Shown: positions 11,996-22,309 of the stretch, one piece after another
Layout: each line of letters starts with the position of its first letter
Position numbering within the stretch: position 1 is the first letter of the stretch
Source of the DNA: Pseudoips prasinana
Lineage: Eukaryota > Arthropoda > Insecta > Lepidoptera > Nolidae
Length of the DNA: 64,000 nucleotides
Direction of reading: 5' to 3'
Assembly (NCBI GenBank): GCA_951640165.1
Contig: OX621254.1
Coordinates: 20,930,001 to 20,994,000, forward strand
Made by a program: the position numbers and the translations under genes
Notes under the pieces: model-generated
The model's input: only the letters and a program-made list of their open reading frames with translations
Database searches by the model: none
Told to the model about the DNA's origin: nothing

Positions 11996-14088
11996 CTAAT
12001 TCTCAATATCAGAATCATCAGATTCAGAATCCAATGAATCCAATTGAAAATAGTCTTCCTGAGTTTGTGGAGGTCTTGGTTGCAACTGGAGTCGAGGCTC
12101 TATAGTGGGAGCTACGATGAGCTTTAAGACCTCCGCGCACAATTTATTACTCTTTTTTTCGGTATTTCCCGAAGGCTATTGATCAGAGGATCAGACGTTA
12201 AAATCAACATATTTAGCAAGTCTCTATTCGTGGCGAGACGAGAGCACTTTCTGGTGTTGTGCTCTCTAAACCTCCGGCAATCTTTGTTTCTTGATTCTTG
12301 GGCTTCTTCTGAAAGTTGCCCTATTGGAACTATTGCCGTCTTAATCACTTCTGTACTGTGAATAAGCAATTTATGCACAGTAGCAGGCATGTAGTACCAC
12401 GAGTAAAGGCTTAAATAAAGTCTTTTGGTCTCGTCACAAAGCTTTTTAAATTCAACAAGATTTATCTCAAAGCCACAAGATAATGTCCTTAACAATACAT
12501 CAAAGTGTTTGATGATTGTAACATCCAATCCTGTGATCTGAGCACTCAGTTCGGGATTCCCGAAAAAACGTCGAGCTGTGTTTCCATCATTTGTGGAACC
12601 AAATCCTGGCTTTGGCTTGTCCACAATTAGTCCCATTTCATGCTTGAATCGTTGTTTGATTTCGTCTGATCTTTGTTTTACACTTGCTTTTTCCTCTGAA
12701 GACCTAGCTTGCCATTTCTTAATGTCTAACTTATAACTAATGTGTAATAAGCACTCAAACGAACGAATCCAAGCATGTAATGTTGACAAACCAAAGCCAA
12801 AATTATCCTGATTGCTATCAAAATGCTGTCCTTCATCATTCATCATTCTGGGAGTAGCCCCACAAATATAGCATTTCTGCGATGAATGTGTCTCAGTCAA
12901 AGCGTTGCACATTTTTCTGTCAGTCATAGTAAGAAGAAGCTTGTGTTTAATAGAAATTTTAGAACCACTAAGATCACAAGATGTAGCCTCCAAGTTGTGT
13001 ATTTGTTCCAAAACCTTATTTGTCTCGATTTTCGTCAATTCCGGGGTTTCTTTGGAAAAAATTAATTTAATTGGACGACAATACATTGTCGATGATGGAC
13101 GAGGATTTTGCCAGATAATGTTGTTACCCTCGTCAATTAATCTTAAAGGAACGAACGAATAAACGAAAAGGAACTCATCAGTGTCTTCGCTGTTCTCAAA
13201 TCTCTGTTTGTAAGCACTATGACCCGAACTTCCGTCACATCCCCATTTACTTATAAGAGTAAACGATGTATTGGGAAGCACACTTGTGATAACTTCTCTC
13301 TGAGCTTCGAACAAACGCTCTGCTGTTTTATTCAAAATGGCTTGTAGCTCAATATCTGCTCGAGATTGTGTAACATCAATGTGCTCCTCTAAAGGATAAC
13401 ACAGTTTTTTTGATTTTACAATGCAATCATATGATGGAAATACGTGATGCCCAACTTTCATAGTCCACTTCCTAGTTTGTTTATATGAGTGGGTTGTTGA
13501 TTTTGAATCAATATAATACGCTAATGCCTCGTCACTACTTAGCGGTCTATCAGTTTGCACAGCACTTGGTTGTTGAAGGCATGTACTGGCAGAAGATGGA
13601 TTTTCGCCAATGTCCTTTATTACTCTGGCAACGTTTTTATATCCAGTGGACCGTGCAGCTACCTCTGCAGCAGTCATTAATTCTCCAACACTCCGCGATT
13701 CAACTAGATCAGCATCTTTACGTTTCTTAGTTTTAAAAGACGAATCTTCGAAAACTTTTTTAGGTCATCCGGGTCGACAAAAATCAGCAGACGAAGTAGA
13801 AGGTTGTGGTTGAGTCGATCGTAAGCAGAATTCTATATTTTCGCCTTTCAGCCACAACTTATTCTTATTCAGGAAACGCTCTTTTGATTTTGCTGAAGAC
13901 ACCCACTTGGTTGCAATTTTCGAAGAAATGCTGGCTAATTTCATCTTAATTTCCCTTTGACATTCTTCAGTGATATCGGAGAAATCACACTTAGACAAAA
14001 TAAATTGAAATAGACGATCATTTCTTTCGTCTTTTTCGTACTTAAGCCACTCTTCGAAAAACTCTATTTTACTAATAGAGTAAGTCAT
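11996..14088 (-). pseudogene. Transib/RAG1-like transposase with one nonsense and one frameshift
   Basis: Start at the ATG at 14088 (MTYSISKIEFFEEWL). An in-frame TGA at 13765-13767 interrupts residue 108. The frame then runs on to about 12150, where a slip in an A-run breaks it. The displaced C-terminus is acidic (DSLDSESDDSDIEN) and ends at 11996. Landmarks shared with the RAG1 core: WGCDGSSGHS (first catalytic Asp region), a CYICGATPRMM zinc motif, STLHAWIRSFE at the position of the RAG1 ALHCD segment, PKPGFGSTNDGNTARRFF, and the C-terminal HKLLIHSTEVI ... LSEEAQESRNKDCRRFREHN containing the candidate third acidic residue. The second catalytic Asp is not evident. The RSS-like TIRs and 5-bp TSD support the family call. 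Confidence 0.75.
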
Positions 14089-14759
14089 TTCTACAAAAAA
14101 ATAAAAAAAATGTTGTACTCAAGTGTGCTACATAAAATAGGTCACATAATAGTCTATAGGCATGTAGTTAAAACATATCAAAAATTCAGAGTGGATACAA
14201 GAGGATACATGGCTTTTCTAAGCCTGATAAGTTCGAAAACAAAGAAAAACATGGTATTTTTTAAGTATTCAGAGATAGTCTACTTTATGAATGTTTATAA
14301 CGCATTAAAAGATTCTAATAAGAAAATAATATTTAACATACCTTCAGAAGTAAAATCCATCAGTAAAACTTTTCACAAAATTAGAACTACCACCATGAGA
14401 TGTTAGTGTAAGTGTCGCTAAAATGCAACTGACCTATTTATTTAACTGCACTTACCTAATTACCTTACTTTGATAAACGATGACTCACCTATATGGAATG
14501 TTAAGATGAGTATAGACTACAACATTTTCTGGAGCATTTCTGTGTAATGTAACGTTCTTACGAATGATACAATACAGGCAAAAGCTCAGTTTCCAAAGCA
14601 TTTCCATGTAATGTAACGTTCCTGCGAATGCTCGGCGTTATGTTACGGGTAAATGCTCACACCGAGTGTGCATTTACCAACATTTCGTTGTACCTTGCGT
14701 TCATTCTTTTTTGAAATGTCGGACCTACAAGCTGCGTGTGCTGCGTTTATCTTGATGAA

Positions 14760-14984
14760 TTATATTAGAAGAAAAAGAAAAATATAATGCTAACTCGTCA
14801 TTATTAAAATCACTTTTCATAGCGGTTTTTTGCAATATATCAAATGCAATTTCCATTTTTTTGTCGTCATCTGTATTGATTTTGGAAACCATTTTCCTTT
14901 TCTTTTTTATAGGATGTGCTGACTGCGACTCGCAATCAGCCGTAGTAGCCTGCATGTGATTTTCCTCGGTCTTGTTATCAGCCT
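14760..14984 (-). pseudogene. MADF protein of H1, last exon
   Basis: Minus-strand exon after an acceptor (ATTTCAG then GCTGATAAC). It encodes a lysine-rich nuclear-signal-like stretch (HPIKKKRKMVSK) and a BESS-like tail (KKMEIAFDILQKTAMKSD). It belongs with exons at 15866-15957 and 16080-16321. Confidence 0.6.
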
Positions 14985-15013
14985 GAAATTATAATATATA
15001 TATTTTTTTTGCA

Positions 15014-15812
15014 GATGCCAAATTCACCTGAGAAGTGGTTACAAGTGGCAGAAGGTTATGAGAAAATATGGCAATTCTCCCATTGTATAGGCGCTATTGA
15101 CGGAAAACATATAGTAATTCAAGCACCACCTGCAAGTGGCAGTGAATTTTATAATTATAAGGGGTTTTTTAGTATTGTACTTATGGCAGTAGTGGATGCA
15201 AATTATAAAATTATTTACATTAATATAGGTTGCCAAGGACGAATATCAGACGGTAGAGTATTCCATAACAGTATGTTATATAAAAAACTACAAGATGAAT
15301 CATTGAATTTGCCACAGCCCTCTACACTGCCAGGTAGGCAAATGTTAATGCCATATTATTTCATTGGCGATGAAGCTTTCCCTCTTATGCAAAATATGAT
15401 GAAGGTTTACTTTGGAATGCATCCCAAAGGATCTACTAAAAGATTGTTCAATTACCGACTCTGTAGAGCTCGGCGCGTAGTTGAGAATGTGTTTGGACTA
15501 CTATCGTCAGTATTCCGTGTTTTGCGAAAGCCTATATTATTGAACCCCGATAAAGCTAAATTGATTGTAAAATTGTGCACATGTCATTTGCACAATTTCA
15601 TTAGAAGGAATTCAGAAGGAATATGCTTACAAGAAAACATCTCACAAGACAATAATACCAGTGATTATAACGAGGGCCATGCATCATTTCTTCCGCTTGC
15701 AAATCAACATCGAAACTTATCAGAAAGTGCTTTTGCAAAAATAACGAGAGATGAAATTGCTGAATACTGTTCTCAAGAAGGTGCGTTGGAGTGGCAAAAC
15801 CAATATGCGTAG
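15014..15812 (+). pseudogene. Harbinger transposase, catalytic exon(s)
   Basis: An open frame of about 266 codons follows a splice acceptor (TTTTTTTTTTGCAG then ATGCCAAAT). It shows the DDE_4 hallmarks: GAIDGKHIVIQ (first Asp), YFIGDEAFPL (second Asp) and RRVVENVFGLL (Glu). The catalytic half is undamaged, but the N-terminal exon upstream is reduced to about 70 bp (14716-14785); fuller copies lie out of place in the array at 16542 and 17266. The copy is therefore probably non-functional despite its intact core. Confidence 0.8.
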
Positions 15813-15865
15813 GTACTTACAAATTTTAATATAAATATATAATACCTTTTAAAAAAATAACTCAC

Positions 15866-15957
15866 CGAATCATCAACGGGACGTGGTTTATTCCTATCCA
15901 GCATAAATTGTAAGCTTTGGTACGCAAACCACGAACTTTTGTAAATTTCATCTGCTC
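15866..15957 (-). pseudogene. MADF protein of H1, middle exon
   Basis: Short exon bounded by TTTACAG at its 5' side and GTGAGTT at its 3' side; it encodes SSWFAYQSLQFMLDRNKPRP. Too short for a simple ORF search; identified by its splice signals and its position between the other two exons. Confidence 0.55.
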
Positions 15958-16078
15958 CTGTAAATGTAAATAAAAAAAAACAATTTAAAATAAAAATTCG
16001 TCTTTTTCATTTACGTAATAATTTTATCCAAACTGAATATATCTGCTGTGCTATGTATCTTTGCATTTATTGTCATCA

Positions 16079-16321
16079 CTAACCTTTTCCAGTGCCAACA
16101 CTTTTTTCAATCTTCATTTTTTCTCTTCGAAGAGAAGCTAGAAGGCTTGTCATTTTTTTTCTGCAGTCATCAGCAGAGATCTCCATTTCGGCAGCAATAT
16201 CTTGCCACGCGTCGTTTTTTAATATTTTATTGTAATGTTGAGCGTGATTAGGATCCCATAAAATTACATGATTCCTGTATTTTTCAATAAACAATAAAGT
16301 TTTTTCACTATCCCACGACAT
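16079..16321 (-). CDS. MADF DNA-binding domain exon, array copy 1
   Basis: 80 residues starting MSWDSEKTLLFIEKYRNHVI, with LWDPNHAQHYNKILKNDAWQDIA: a MADF (Myb/SANT-like) domain. In Harbinger elements this accessory protein binds the ends and carries the transposase into the nucleus. A donor site (AAAAGGTTAGT) lies at the end of the domain, so this is exon 1 of the gene continued at 15957 and 14984. Confidence 0.75.
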   Translation of the reverse strand: MSWDSEKTLLFIEKYRNHVILWDPNHAQHYNKILKNDAWQDIAAEMEISADDCRKKMTSLLASLRREKMKIEKSVGTGKG

Positions 16322-16802
16322 AGTTGAATAGAAAATAGATAATAAGTATAAATAACAAGCTAATGCAATGCACGTGTAAAATCACAGCGTCATCTTGAAC
16401 AACTAAACGACTGCGCGGACCGCGTGCGTCTTTCGTCCCTCTCCCTCCGCGTCACCCCGCAACCGCGCATCGCCGCAAATGCTCACAGCGAGTGTGCATT
16501 TACCAACATTTCGTTGTACCTTGCGTTCATTCTTTTTTGAAATGTCGGACCTACAAGCTACGTGTGCTGCGTTTATCTTGATGAATTCATCATCATCATC
16601 ACCATTACAGCTAAATAAGTCCAGTCTTGATGAATTATATTAGAAGAAAAAGAAAAATAGAAATAGAAGATGGTGGCAAATGAACATTTACAATAGAAGA
16701 CAAACTCTTGGAGGTGTGCAATTATTGTTAGACTTAAAATCGCAGGAATTAAGTGGTCAATATAAGAACTTTACTGCCCTATCTTTGCATTTATTGTCAT
16801 CA

Positions 16803-17045
16803 CTAACCTTTTCCAGTGCCAACACTTTTTTCAATCTTCATTTTTTCTCTTCGAAGAGAAGCTAGAAGGCTTGTCATTTTTTTTCTGCAGTCATCAGCAG
16901 AGATCTCCATTGCGGCAGCAATATCTTGCCACGCGTCGTTTTTTAATATTTTATTGTAATGTTAAGCGTGATTAGGATCCCATAAAATTACATGATTCCT
17001 GTATTTTTCAATAAACAATAAAGCTTTTTCACTATCCCACGACAT
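16803..17045 (-). pseudogene. MADF exon, array copy 2 (nonsense)
   Basis: Same exon one repeat unit (724 bp) further on. A CAA codon in NHAQHY is TAA here. It is detached from the downstream exons. Confidence 0.75.
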
Positions 17046-17526
17046 AGTTGAATAGAAAATAGATAATAAGTATAAATAACAAGCTAATGCAATGCACGTG
17101 TAAAATCACAGCGTCATCTTGAACAACTAAACGACCGCGCGGACCGCGTGCGTCTTTCGTCCCTCTCCCTCCGCGTCACCCCGCAACCGCGCATCGCCGC
17201 AAATGCTCACAGCGAGTGTGCATTTACCAACATTTCGTTGTACCTTGCGTTCATTCTTTTTTGAAATGTCGGACCTACAAGCTACGTGTGCTGCGTTTAT
17301 CTTGATGAATTCATCATCATCATCACCATTACAGCTAAATAAGTCCAGTCTTGATGAATTATATTAGAAGAAAAAGAAAAATAGAAATAGAAGATGGTGG
17401 CAAATGAACATTTACAATAGAAGACAAACTCTTGGAGGGGTGCAATTATTGTTAGACTTAAAATCGCAGGAATTAAGTGGTCAATATAAGAACTTTACTG
17501 CCCTATCTTTGCATTTATTGTCATCA

Positions 17527-17769
17527 CTAACCTTTTCCAGTGCCAACACTTTTTTCAATCTTCATTTTTTCTCTTCGAAGAGAAGCTAGAAGGCTTGTCA
17601 TTTTTTTTCTGCAGTCATCAGCAGAGATCTCCATTTCGGCAGCAATATCTTGCCACGCGTCGTTTTTTAATATTTTATTGTAATGTTGAGCGTGATTAGG
17701 ATCCCATAAAATTACATGATTCCTGTATTTTTCAATAAACAATAAAGCTTTTTCACTATCCCACGACAT
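17527..17769 (-). CDS. MADF exon, array copy 3
   Basis: An intact 80-residue copy, one residue different from copy 1 (Ala for Thr at residue 8). It is closest to the right TIR and therefore probably in the ancestral promoter position. The gene it starts has no clean downstream exons nearby, so its product is uncertain. Confidence 0.65.
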   Translation of the reverse strand: MSWDSEKALLFIEKYRNHVILWDPNHAQHYNKILKNDAWQDIAAEMEISADDCRKKMTSLLASLRREKMKIEKSVGTGKG

Positions 17770-18192
17770 AGTTGAATAGAAAATAGATAATAAGTATAAA
17801 TAACAAGCTAATGCAATGCACGTGTAAAATCACAGCGTCATCTTGAACAACTAAACGACTGCGCGGACCGCGTGCGTCTTTCGTCCCTCTCCCTCCGCGT
17901 CACCCCGCAACCGCGCATCGCCCGCACTCGTGGCTTGACGAAATGTTACACCAATACGCTCGACGAAATGTTACACCAATATGCTCGTTGGTTTGTAACT
18001 AGAGGCCAGCGTGCTCGACGTTTAGTTCGTAAGAGGATGATACACTAGAACATATCATAGAGCGGCTCGTTGTTCTGTTACAAGTAAATGTTGTAGTCTA
18101 TACTCACCTTTAGACGTAAACAATTCTTGGAATCAGAGGTTTAGGGGTGTTGTTTACAGGTAGAAAGTACAAATTTCTGGGAATTTGATAAT

Positions 18193-18232
18193 GACTTTTG
18201 TCCACCTGGCTTGTTCTACGCCGGATACTGTG
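18193..18232 (-). repeat. Right Transib end, RSS-like
   Basis: Read on the minus strand: heptamer CACAGTA (18232-18226), a 24-bp spacer nearly identical to that of the left end, and nonamer ACAAAAGTC. Both ends therefore have the long-spacer form; no 12-spacer partner is seen. Confidence 0.85.
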
Positions 18233-18402
18233 CGGCGTCCTAAACATCGCATTGTATTTCCACTTTTCAAGTGGTTCCTTAGCGTACGTCTAGGTATATT
18301 ATATCGCACTGCTGCACCACGCTGCGTCAACTGCCCTCGTTGTACGGCTGCCATAGCAGAACGCAAGTTTTCTTGAGTCCACGGAGCTCGACGTGGAGGC
18401 AT
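18233..18402 (-). pseudogene. pogo-like transposase, N-terminal HTH part
   Basis: Reads MPPRRAPWTQENLRSAMAAV then a psq-type helix-turn-helix (GAAVRYNIPRRTLRNHL), ending LGRR at the Transib TSD. Removing the Transib element with one CGGCG copy joins this to the main part in the same frame, which shows that they were one gene before the insertion. Confidence 0.85.
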
Positions 18403-19010
18403 TTTTATTCGATCTGTGAGTAGAAAAAAAAATCAAGTTGTATAACAAAGGTCGGTTAATAAGGCCCATGCATGACCTACTGTAGTGGGCCTTATTAGAC
18501 GCATAACATGCTTTATAAAATCATCAATTTAGAACGAATTTAAACACTTATTTTTGATTAATAGCATAGAAAATAACTAATTTGATGTCTAATGTTTAAT
18601 AAAATTACGTTACTTTATAGCTTAATAACAATTAAATCAAAATACTTACATTTCTTTATCACCAAATTTTATAAATCCGAGCGGTGTAGCGCATCCTGTC
18701 ACACGGGGCGCTGGCGGCTCGCGGCGGCCGCGCGCTAGCAACACAGCGAACCTAACGGTCTTGTGCATCTGTGATTCAAGTTCGAACCGGAATTGAAATA
18801 TTTTAGCGCGAGTTTTCAAATGTGGGCTTTATTACCCTCCTGGCTTTATTTGCCGCAGGTACCTTATTAGAAAATAATTTAAAACAGCTGTATTAAATAG
18901 ACGCCTAAAAAGTTTCTTATGCCAGACCTGAATTTTCGAGCGTTCTATATATATAATGAGCAGAAAGAAGTTGGTCTTTTTTATCTATACTAGAGTACTA
19001 GACTATATAC
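18403..19010. other. Flank upstream of pogo-like gene
   Basis: Contains a GC-rich block (about 18680-18760) in otherwise AT-rich DNA, which could be the promoter region of the pogo-like gene. A small inverted repeat with AATAAGGCCCAT and GTGGGCCTTATT occurs at 18461-18499. No gene. Confidence 0.35.
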
Positions 19011-19011
19011 T

Positions 19012-19062
19012 ACTAGACTAATAAAAGTGTGGGTGGCCACACTTTTATTATAGTCTAGTACT
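19012..19062. repeat. Hairpin, near-perfect inverted repeat
   Basis: Arms ACTAGACTAATAAAAGTGTGG and a complement with a 2-base insertion, around a 4-base loop (GTGG, 19033-19036). It may be a tiny MITE or a cruciform relic. Confidence 0.7.
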
Positions 19063-19099
19063 ATGTCCGGTTTGTAAAGGTGCGTACAAACTACGTAAC

Positions 19100-19768
19100 A
19101 TATTATATAACTTGTGTTTTATAACACGTCTACATTATGTAACCTTGTTATTCAACATTGCAACATAAAACAATACTGTACACAATAGAATAACAATGTT
19201 ATGTAACCATATTTTAGTTCCATCTTCTTCAACATCATTTTCAAGATCAGGAACAGCGACTTCACATGCCTCTTCATCTTCTGATTCGTCTTCATACAAC
19301 CACTGAGTAATCTGTTGGTCCATTTTATGCAATATTGATCGTTAAAACTGAAACAATAACATAAAACACAATATTGAATGAACTGTAAAAACGAAACAAC
19401 AAAATTGCTTGATTTGTCTATATAATTGTTTCTAAAGAATGAAATACCACTGTTATTGTAATAACTACATCAAAATATGAAACTTACCCTTTATAATATT
19501 ATATAAAAAATAACAGCATTCACCAGTATATCGACGAAATGAAATCACAATATATTGCGTTATTACTACCCTGGGGTCTGACAAACCCATAAATTGCAAT
19601 AAATCCGTCAAAACAGTGAAAGCGCTGACGCTCGACTAATTACAAGATGGCCGCCGACGTCAATAGAGATTAGACTCGAGTGACATAAAAGTGCGTTCAA
19701 TTATTGCAAAAATATTTAGTAATATTCATCCTCTGGGGTTTGCTGGACCCCCGGGTAGGGTTTAAGGG
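19100..19768 (-). mobile_element. piggyBac-like remnant
   Basis: The right end reads GGGTAGGGTTTAAGGG and is followed by TTAA (19769-19772), the piggyBac target. GGGGT...ACCCC-type subterminal motifs occur near 19572 and 19735. A matching left end was not found, so the copy is truncated; the left boundary is approximate. Confidence 0.55.
19135..19323 (-). pseudogene. piggyBac-like transposase N-terminal fragment
   Basis: Starts MDQQITQWLYEDESEDEEAC and has an acidic N-terminus of the type that precedes the piggyBac DDE domain, which is absent. After DVEEDGTKI the frame runs into unrelated hydrophobic sequence. Role inferred from the acidic N-terminus and the flanking TTAA. Confidence 0.45.
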
Positions 19769-19969
19769 TTAATATACTATATAAGATAAGTAGGAATTTT
19801 AAACAAATTACAAAGCATCAGGTCAGCTCATACATACTATTACATACCTGGACAGGAGATTTTGGATGGGATATATCCTGATGAGCTTTAATTGCCTTTG
19901 CAGAAGTTTAGCTGGTGGAGGGTTGTGAAATATGATCCTAAAATTAAAACACAGTTATAATTTATATTA

Positions 19970-21251
19970 GGTCTTTACCTATGAAATTGCCGTTCTGCAG
20001 TACTGGCCATTTCAAATCAAAATAATTTTTGTTTGGCTAAGAATTCTAATTTCAAATTAATTTTATTTTAAAAACATGGATTCTTTTTTCCAAAAGTAGT
20101 CATTTCTTTATTGATTAGTGTTACATTTTCATCGCATTTCAATCTTTTTCGTCATCATGGATACGTTAAAAATTCGAGTAATTATGGAATATGAGTACCG
20201 TCGTGGCAGCAACGCGGCACAAGCGGCACGCAACATCAACGACGTTTACGGAGCTAACACTACAAACCAACGCACCACCTGTTATTGGTTTGCTCGCTTC
20301 CGTTCTGGAAATTTCGACCTGAAAAATGAACCTCGCGGTCGTCCGAAGACTTTGGTCGACAATGACGAATTAAAGGCGGTTGTGGAAGCTGATGATACAC
20401 AATCTACGGCTGAATTAGCAGCAGCTTTCGACGTTAGCGTCAAAACAATATTGGTCCATTTGCGTCAAATTGGCAAGGTAAAAAAGCTTGACAAATGGGT
20501 GCCCCACGAACTCAATGATCGCCAGCGCGAAGTACGCGTCGAGACGTGCCTTGCACTGCTCAACAGACACACAAATGAAGGAATTTTGAACCGCATTGTT
20601 ACCTGCGATGAAAAATGGATTCTGTTTGATAACCGCAAGCGCTCAGCAAGTTGTTTGGATCCTGGTTCAGCACCTAAACAATGCCCTAAACGAAAACTTA
20701 CCCCTAGAAAAGTGATGGTCACTGTTTGGTGGTCTAGCGCCGGTGTGATTCATCACAGCTTCTTACCAAACGGGGTGAGCATTACTGCAGATGTGTACTG
20801 TGAAGAACTGAGCACAATGATGGAGAAGCTGGCGCATCTCCAACCAGCATTGGTCAATCGCTCGTCTCCGCTGCTCCTGCACGACAACGCGCGACCTCAT
20901 ACTGCACAGCAGACGGTCTCCAAGTTGCAAGAACTGGGGTTGGAAGCTCTCCGTCATCCGCCCTACTCACCAGACCTTGCGCCTACAGACTACTACTTTT
21001 TCCAGAATTTGGATAACTTCTTGGCGGGAAAAAAATTCAATACCCGAGAGGCAGTACAAAATGCCTTTGAAGAATTTGTTGCCTCCCGTCCAGCTGATTT
21101 CTTTAAGAAGGGCATCAATAAACTGCCACTGCGATGGCAAAGATGCATTGATTGCATGGGTGATTACTTCGATTAATACAAATAAAAAAATTCATGAAAA
21201 AAATTCGTTTAAATTTTTTCATACAAAACGGCAATTTCATAGGTAAAGACC
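19970..21251 (+). mobile_element. mariner element copy 1 (1282 bp, complete)
   Basis: Inverted ends GGTCTTTACCTATGAAATTG / complement, flanked by TA (19968-19969, 21252-21253). An identical-length copy lies inverted at 52640-53921. Confidence 0.93.
20157..21176 (+). CDS. mariner transposase, copy 1
   Basis: 339 residues from MDTLKIRVIMEYEY, the usual mariner length. N-terminal double HTH (YWFARFRSGNFDLKNEPRGR; then TILVHLRQIGKVKKLDKWVP) and a DD34D catalytic core: TCDEKWI, LLHDNARPH and YSPDLAPTDYYFF. It binds the TIRs and performs TA-targeted cut-and-paste transposition. No stop or frameshift. The only difference I saw from copy 2 is Cys for Trp in SAS-W-LDPG, at a position normally Trp in mariners, so copy 1 may be impaired while copy 2 is a better candidate for activity. 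Confidence 0.93.
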   Translation: MDTLKIRVIMEYEYRRGSNAAQAARNINDVYGANTTNQRTTCYWFARFRSGNFDLKNEPRGRPKTLVDNDELKAVVEADDTQSTAELAAAFDVSVKTILVHLRQIGKVKKLDKWVPHELNDRQREVRVETCLALLNRHTNEGILNRIVTCDEKWILFDNRKRSASCLDPGSAPKQCPKRKLTPRKVMVTVWWSSAGVIHHSFLPNGVSITADVYCEELSTMMEKLAHLQPALVNRSSPLLLHDNARPHTAQQTVSKLQELGLEALRHPPYSPDLAPTDYYFFQNLDNFLAGKKFNTREAVQNAFEEFVASRPADFFKKGINKLPLRWQRCIDCMGDYFD

Positions 21252-21282
21252 TATTAGTAACTTGTTATCAATGGTTGGTAAG

Positions 21283-21455
21283 TACATCAATAGAAATATC
21301 AATGGAAGTTATACATACAGGTGCGATAGTTTCAGGTATTTCCTGATGAATAGGATTTTTTTCTGTTGTGACTTGACTTCCAAAATTTACACAGTATTCA
21401 GAAATCTCTGAAACCTGAAAATATTGTGAAATAAATGACATGAAACAAAAATGCA

Positions 21456-21500
<45 letters not shown>

Positions 21501-22305
21501 TTATAAAGAAAAATATTGTATTGAATTTTTTCTTAATAGGCTTCCTTATTCTTCCTTTCCTCATATTCTGGTAGGCAGAGACATATTACCACAGAAATAT
21601 ATATATTTAAATAATTATATATAAGTATTTAAATATTTGTCTGCATTAATTAGTTATTAAGTATTTTTTAAAGGGTTGTTAGGTTCATAAATAAATAAAT
21701 AGAAACCTAATTTTAAAAAAACCTTAACATAGAGACTATCACTGTCATAACAGTTACTGTCCACAAGAAATTCATTGGGAATTGCGTCTATTAGTTTTTG
21801 ATCCTCAGGAGACGGGCTTGGTGGAGGTGGGCCCTCCACCAGTCACATTCCTAGCACTTCTGTATGTGTACTCAATTTTTTTTGCCCGGTTTTTCATATT
21901 TTTCCACTGATTGTGGAGTTGTCCCTCTTATTTATATGGACTGAATTATAACTGAAATTGGATAAGTATACATGAATTTGCATACAGTAAATAACTCAAT
22001 TGATAGAAATTAATGTGACAAAACAGAAAATATTAAAACCAACCAAGCCAAAACCTCCTCCCATGCAGATTTTTTGCAGCGTTTGTGTTAGTGGAGCAGT
22101 CTTTTTTTCTATTATATGAGCTCGCTCGAGCACCAACTTTCTGAGAACTTTCTATGAAAGCAAAACATTCTAATCGTGGTTAAAAAGTTCACTACATGCA
22201 TTCGGTTATTTTAAATAGATAGTAGATAGTAATGTTAAAAACCTTTTCTTGGTCATTCCAGTTTGTATTTGTATTCTTTTTACTCCAGATGGATTCATTT
22301 TGGAA
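21283..22305 (-). pseudogene. Decayed Myb/SANT-like DNA-binding gene
   Basis: Minus-strand pieces in order: MNPSGVKRIQIQTG near 22300 followed by a possible donor; a HIIEKKT / NTNAAK...AWEEVL segment near 22060-22140 (needs a frameshift); LHNQWKNMKNRAKKIEYTYR near 21860-21920; GPPPPSPSPEDQKLIDAIP near 21790-21835; and a C-terminal VSEISEYCVNFGSQ near 21385-21418. The AWEEVL...WKNMKNRAKK pattern is typical of Myb/SANT-like proteins associated with Harbinger-type transposons. Several frame breaks; no TIRs recognised. Confidence 0.5.
21461..21496. repeat. (TA)n microsatellite
   Basis: About 15 TA units, lying in the putative intron of the decayed Myb/SANT-like gene. Confidence 0.9.
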
Positions 22306-22309
22306 AAAT

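Larger units (their letters stand above)
16056..17922. repeat. 724-bp tandem array inside Harbinger H1 (about 2.6 units)
   Basis: Units begin at TATCTTTGC (16056, 16780, 17504). Each has MADF exon 1 (minus), the right subterminal GC-rich block ending CCGCGCATCGCC, then the left subterminal sequence and the transposase N-terminal exon (plus; ATG at 16542 and 17266). The order right-end then left-end within each unit is what end-to-end joined, internally deleted Harbinger copies would give. The N-terminal exon encodes RRQTLGGVQLLLDLK and is broken by a TAG in both copies. Confidence 0.8.
14504..18109. mobile_element. PIF/Harbinger element H1 nested in Transib, rearranged
   Basis: 24-bp TIRs start A-G-[A/G]-TGAGTATAGACTAC; the flanking TTA at 14501-14503 and 18110-18112 is the 3-bp duplication typical of Harbinger. 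It carries the usual two genes, a DDE transposase on the plus strand and a MADF DNA-binding protein on the minus strand, but the left part is partly deleted and a 724-bp segment is tandemly repeated. Confidence 0.85.
11356..18232 (-). mobile_element. Transib/RAG1-like transposon with RSS-like ends, inserted in pogo-like gene
   Basis: Both ends are 40-bp inverted repeats made of a heptamer (CACAGTG left, CACAGTA right), a 24-bp spacer and an A-rich nonamer. Flanks are CGGCG at 11351-11355 and 18233-18237, a 5-bp GC-rich duplication typical of Transib. The interior holds one RAG1-core-like transposase gene, a Helitron-like repeat and a nested Harbinger. Without the Harbinger the element is about 3.3 kb, a normal Transib size. 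Confidence 0.85.

Noticed and set aside
14110..14406. 98-codon plus-strand frame near the Transib gene start
   Set aside because: Low-complexity, antisense flank of the transposase promoter; no recognisable domain.
16056..17922. CRISPR-like array
   Set aside because: Repeat units are 724 bp with gene exons inside; this is a transposon tandem duplication.
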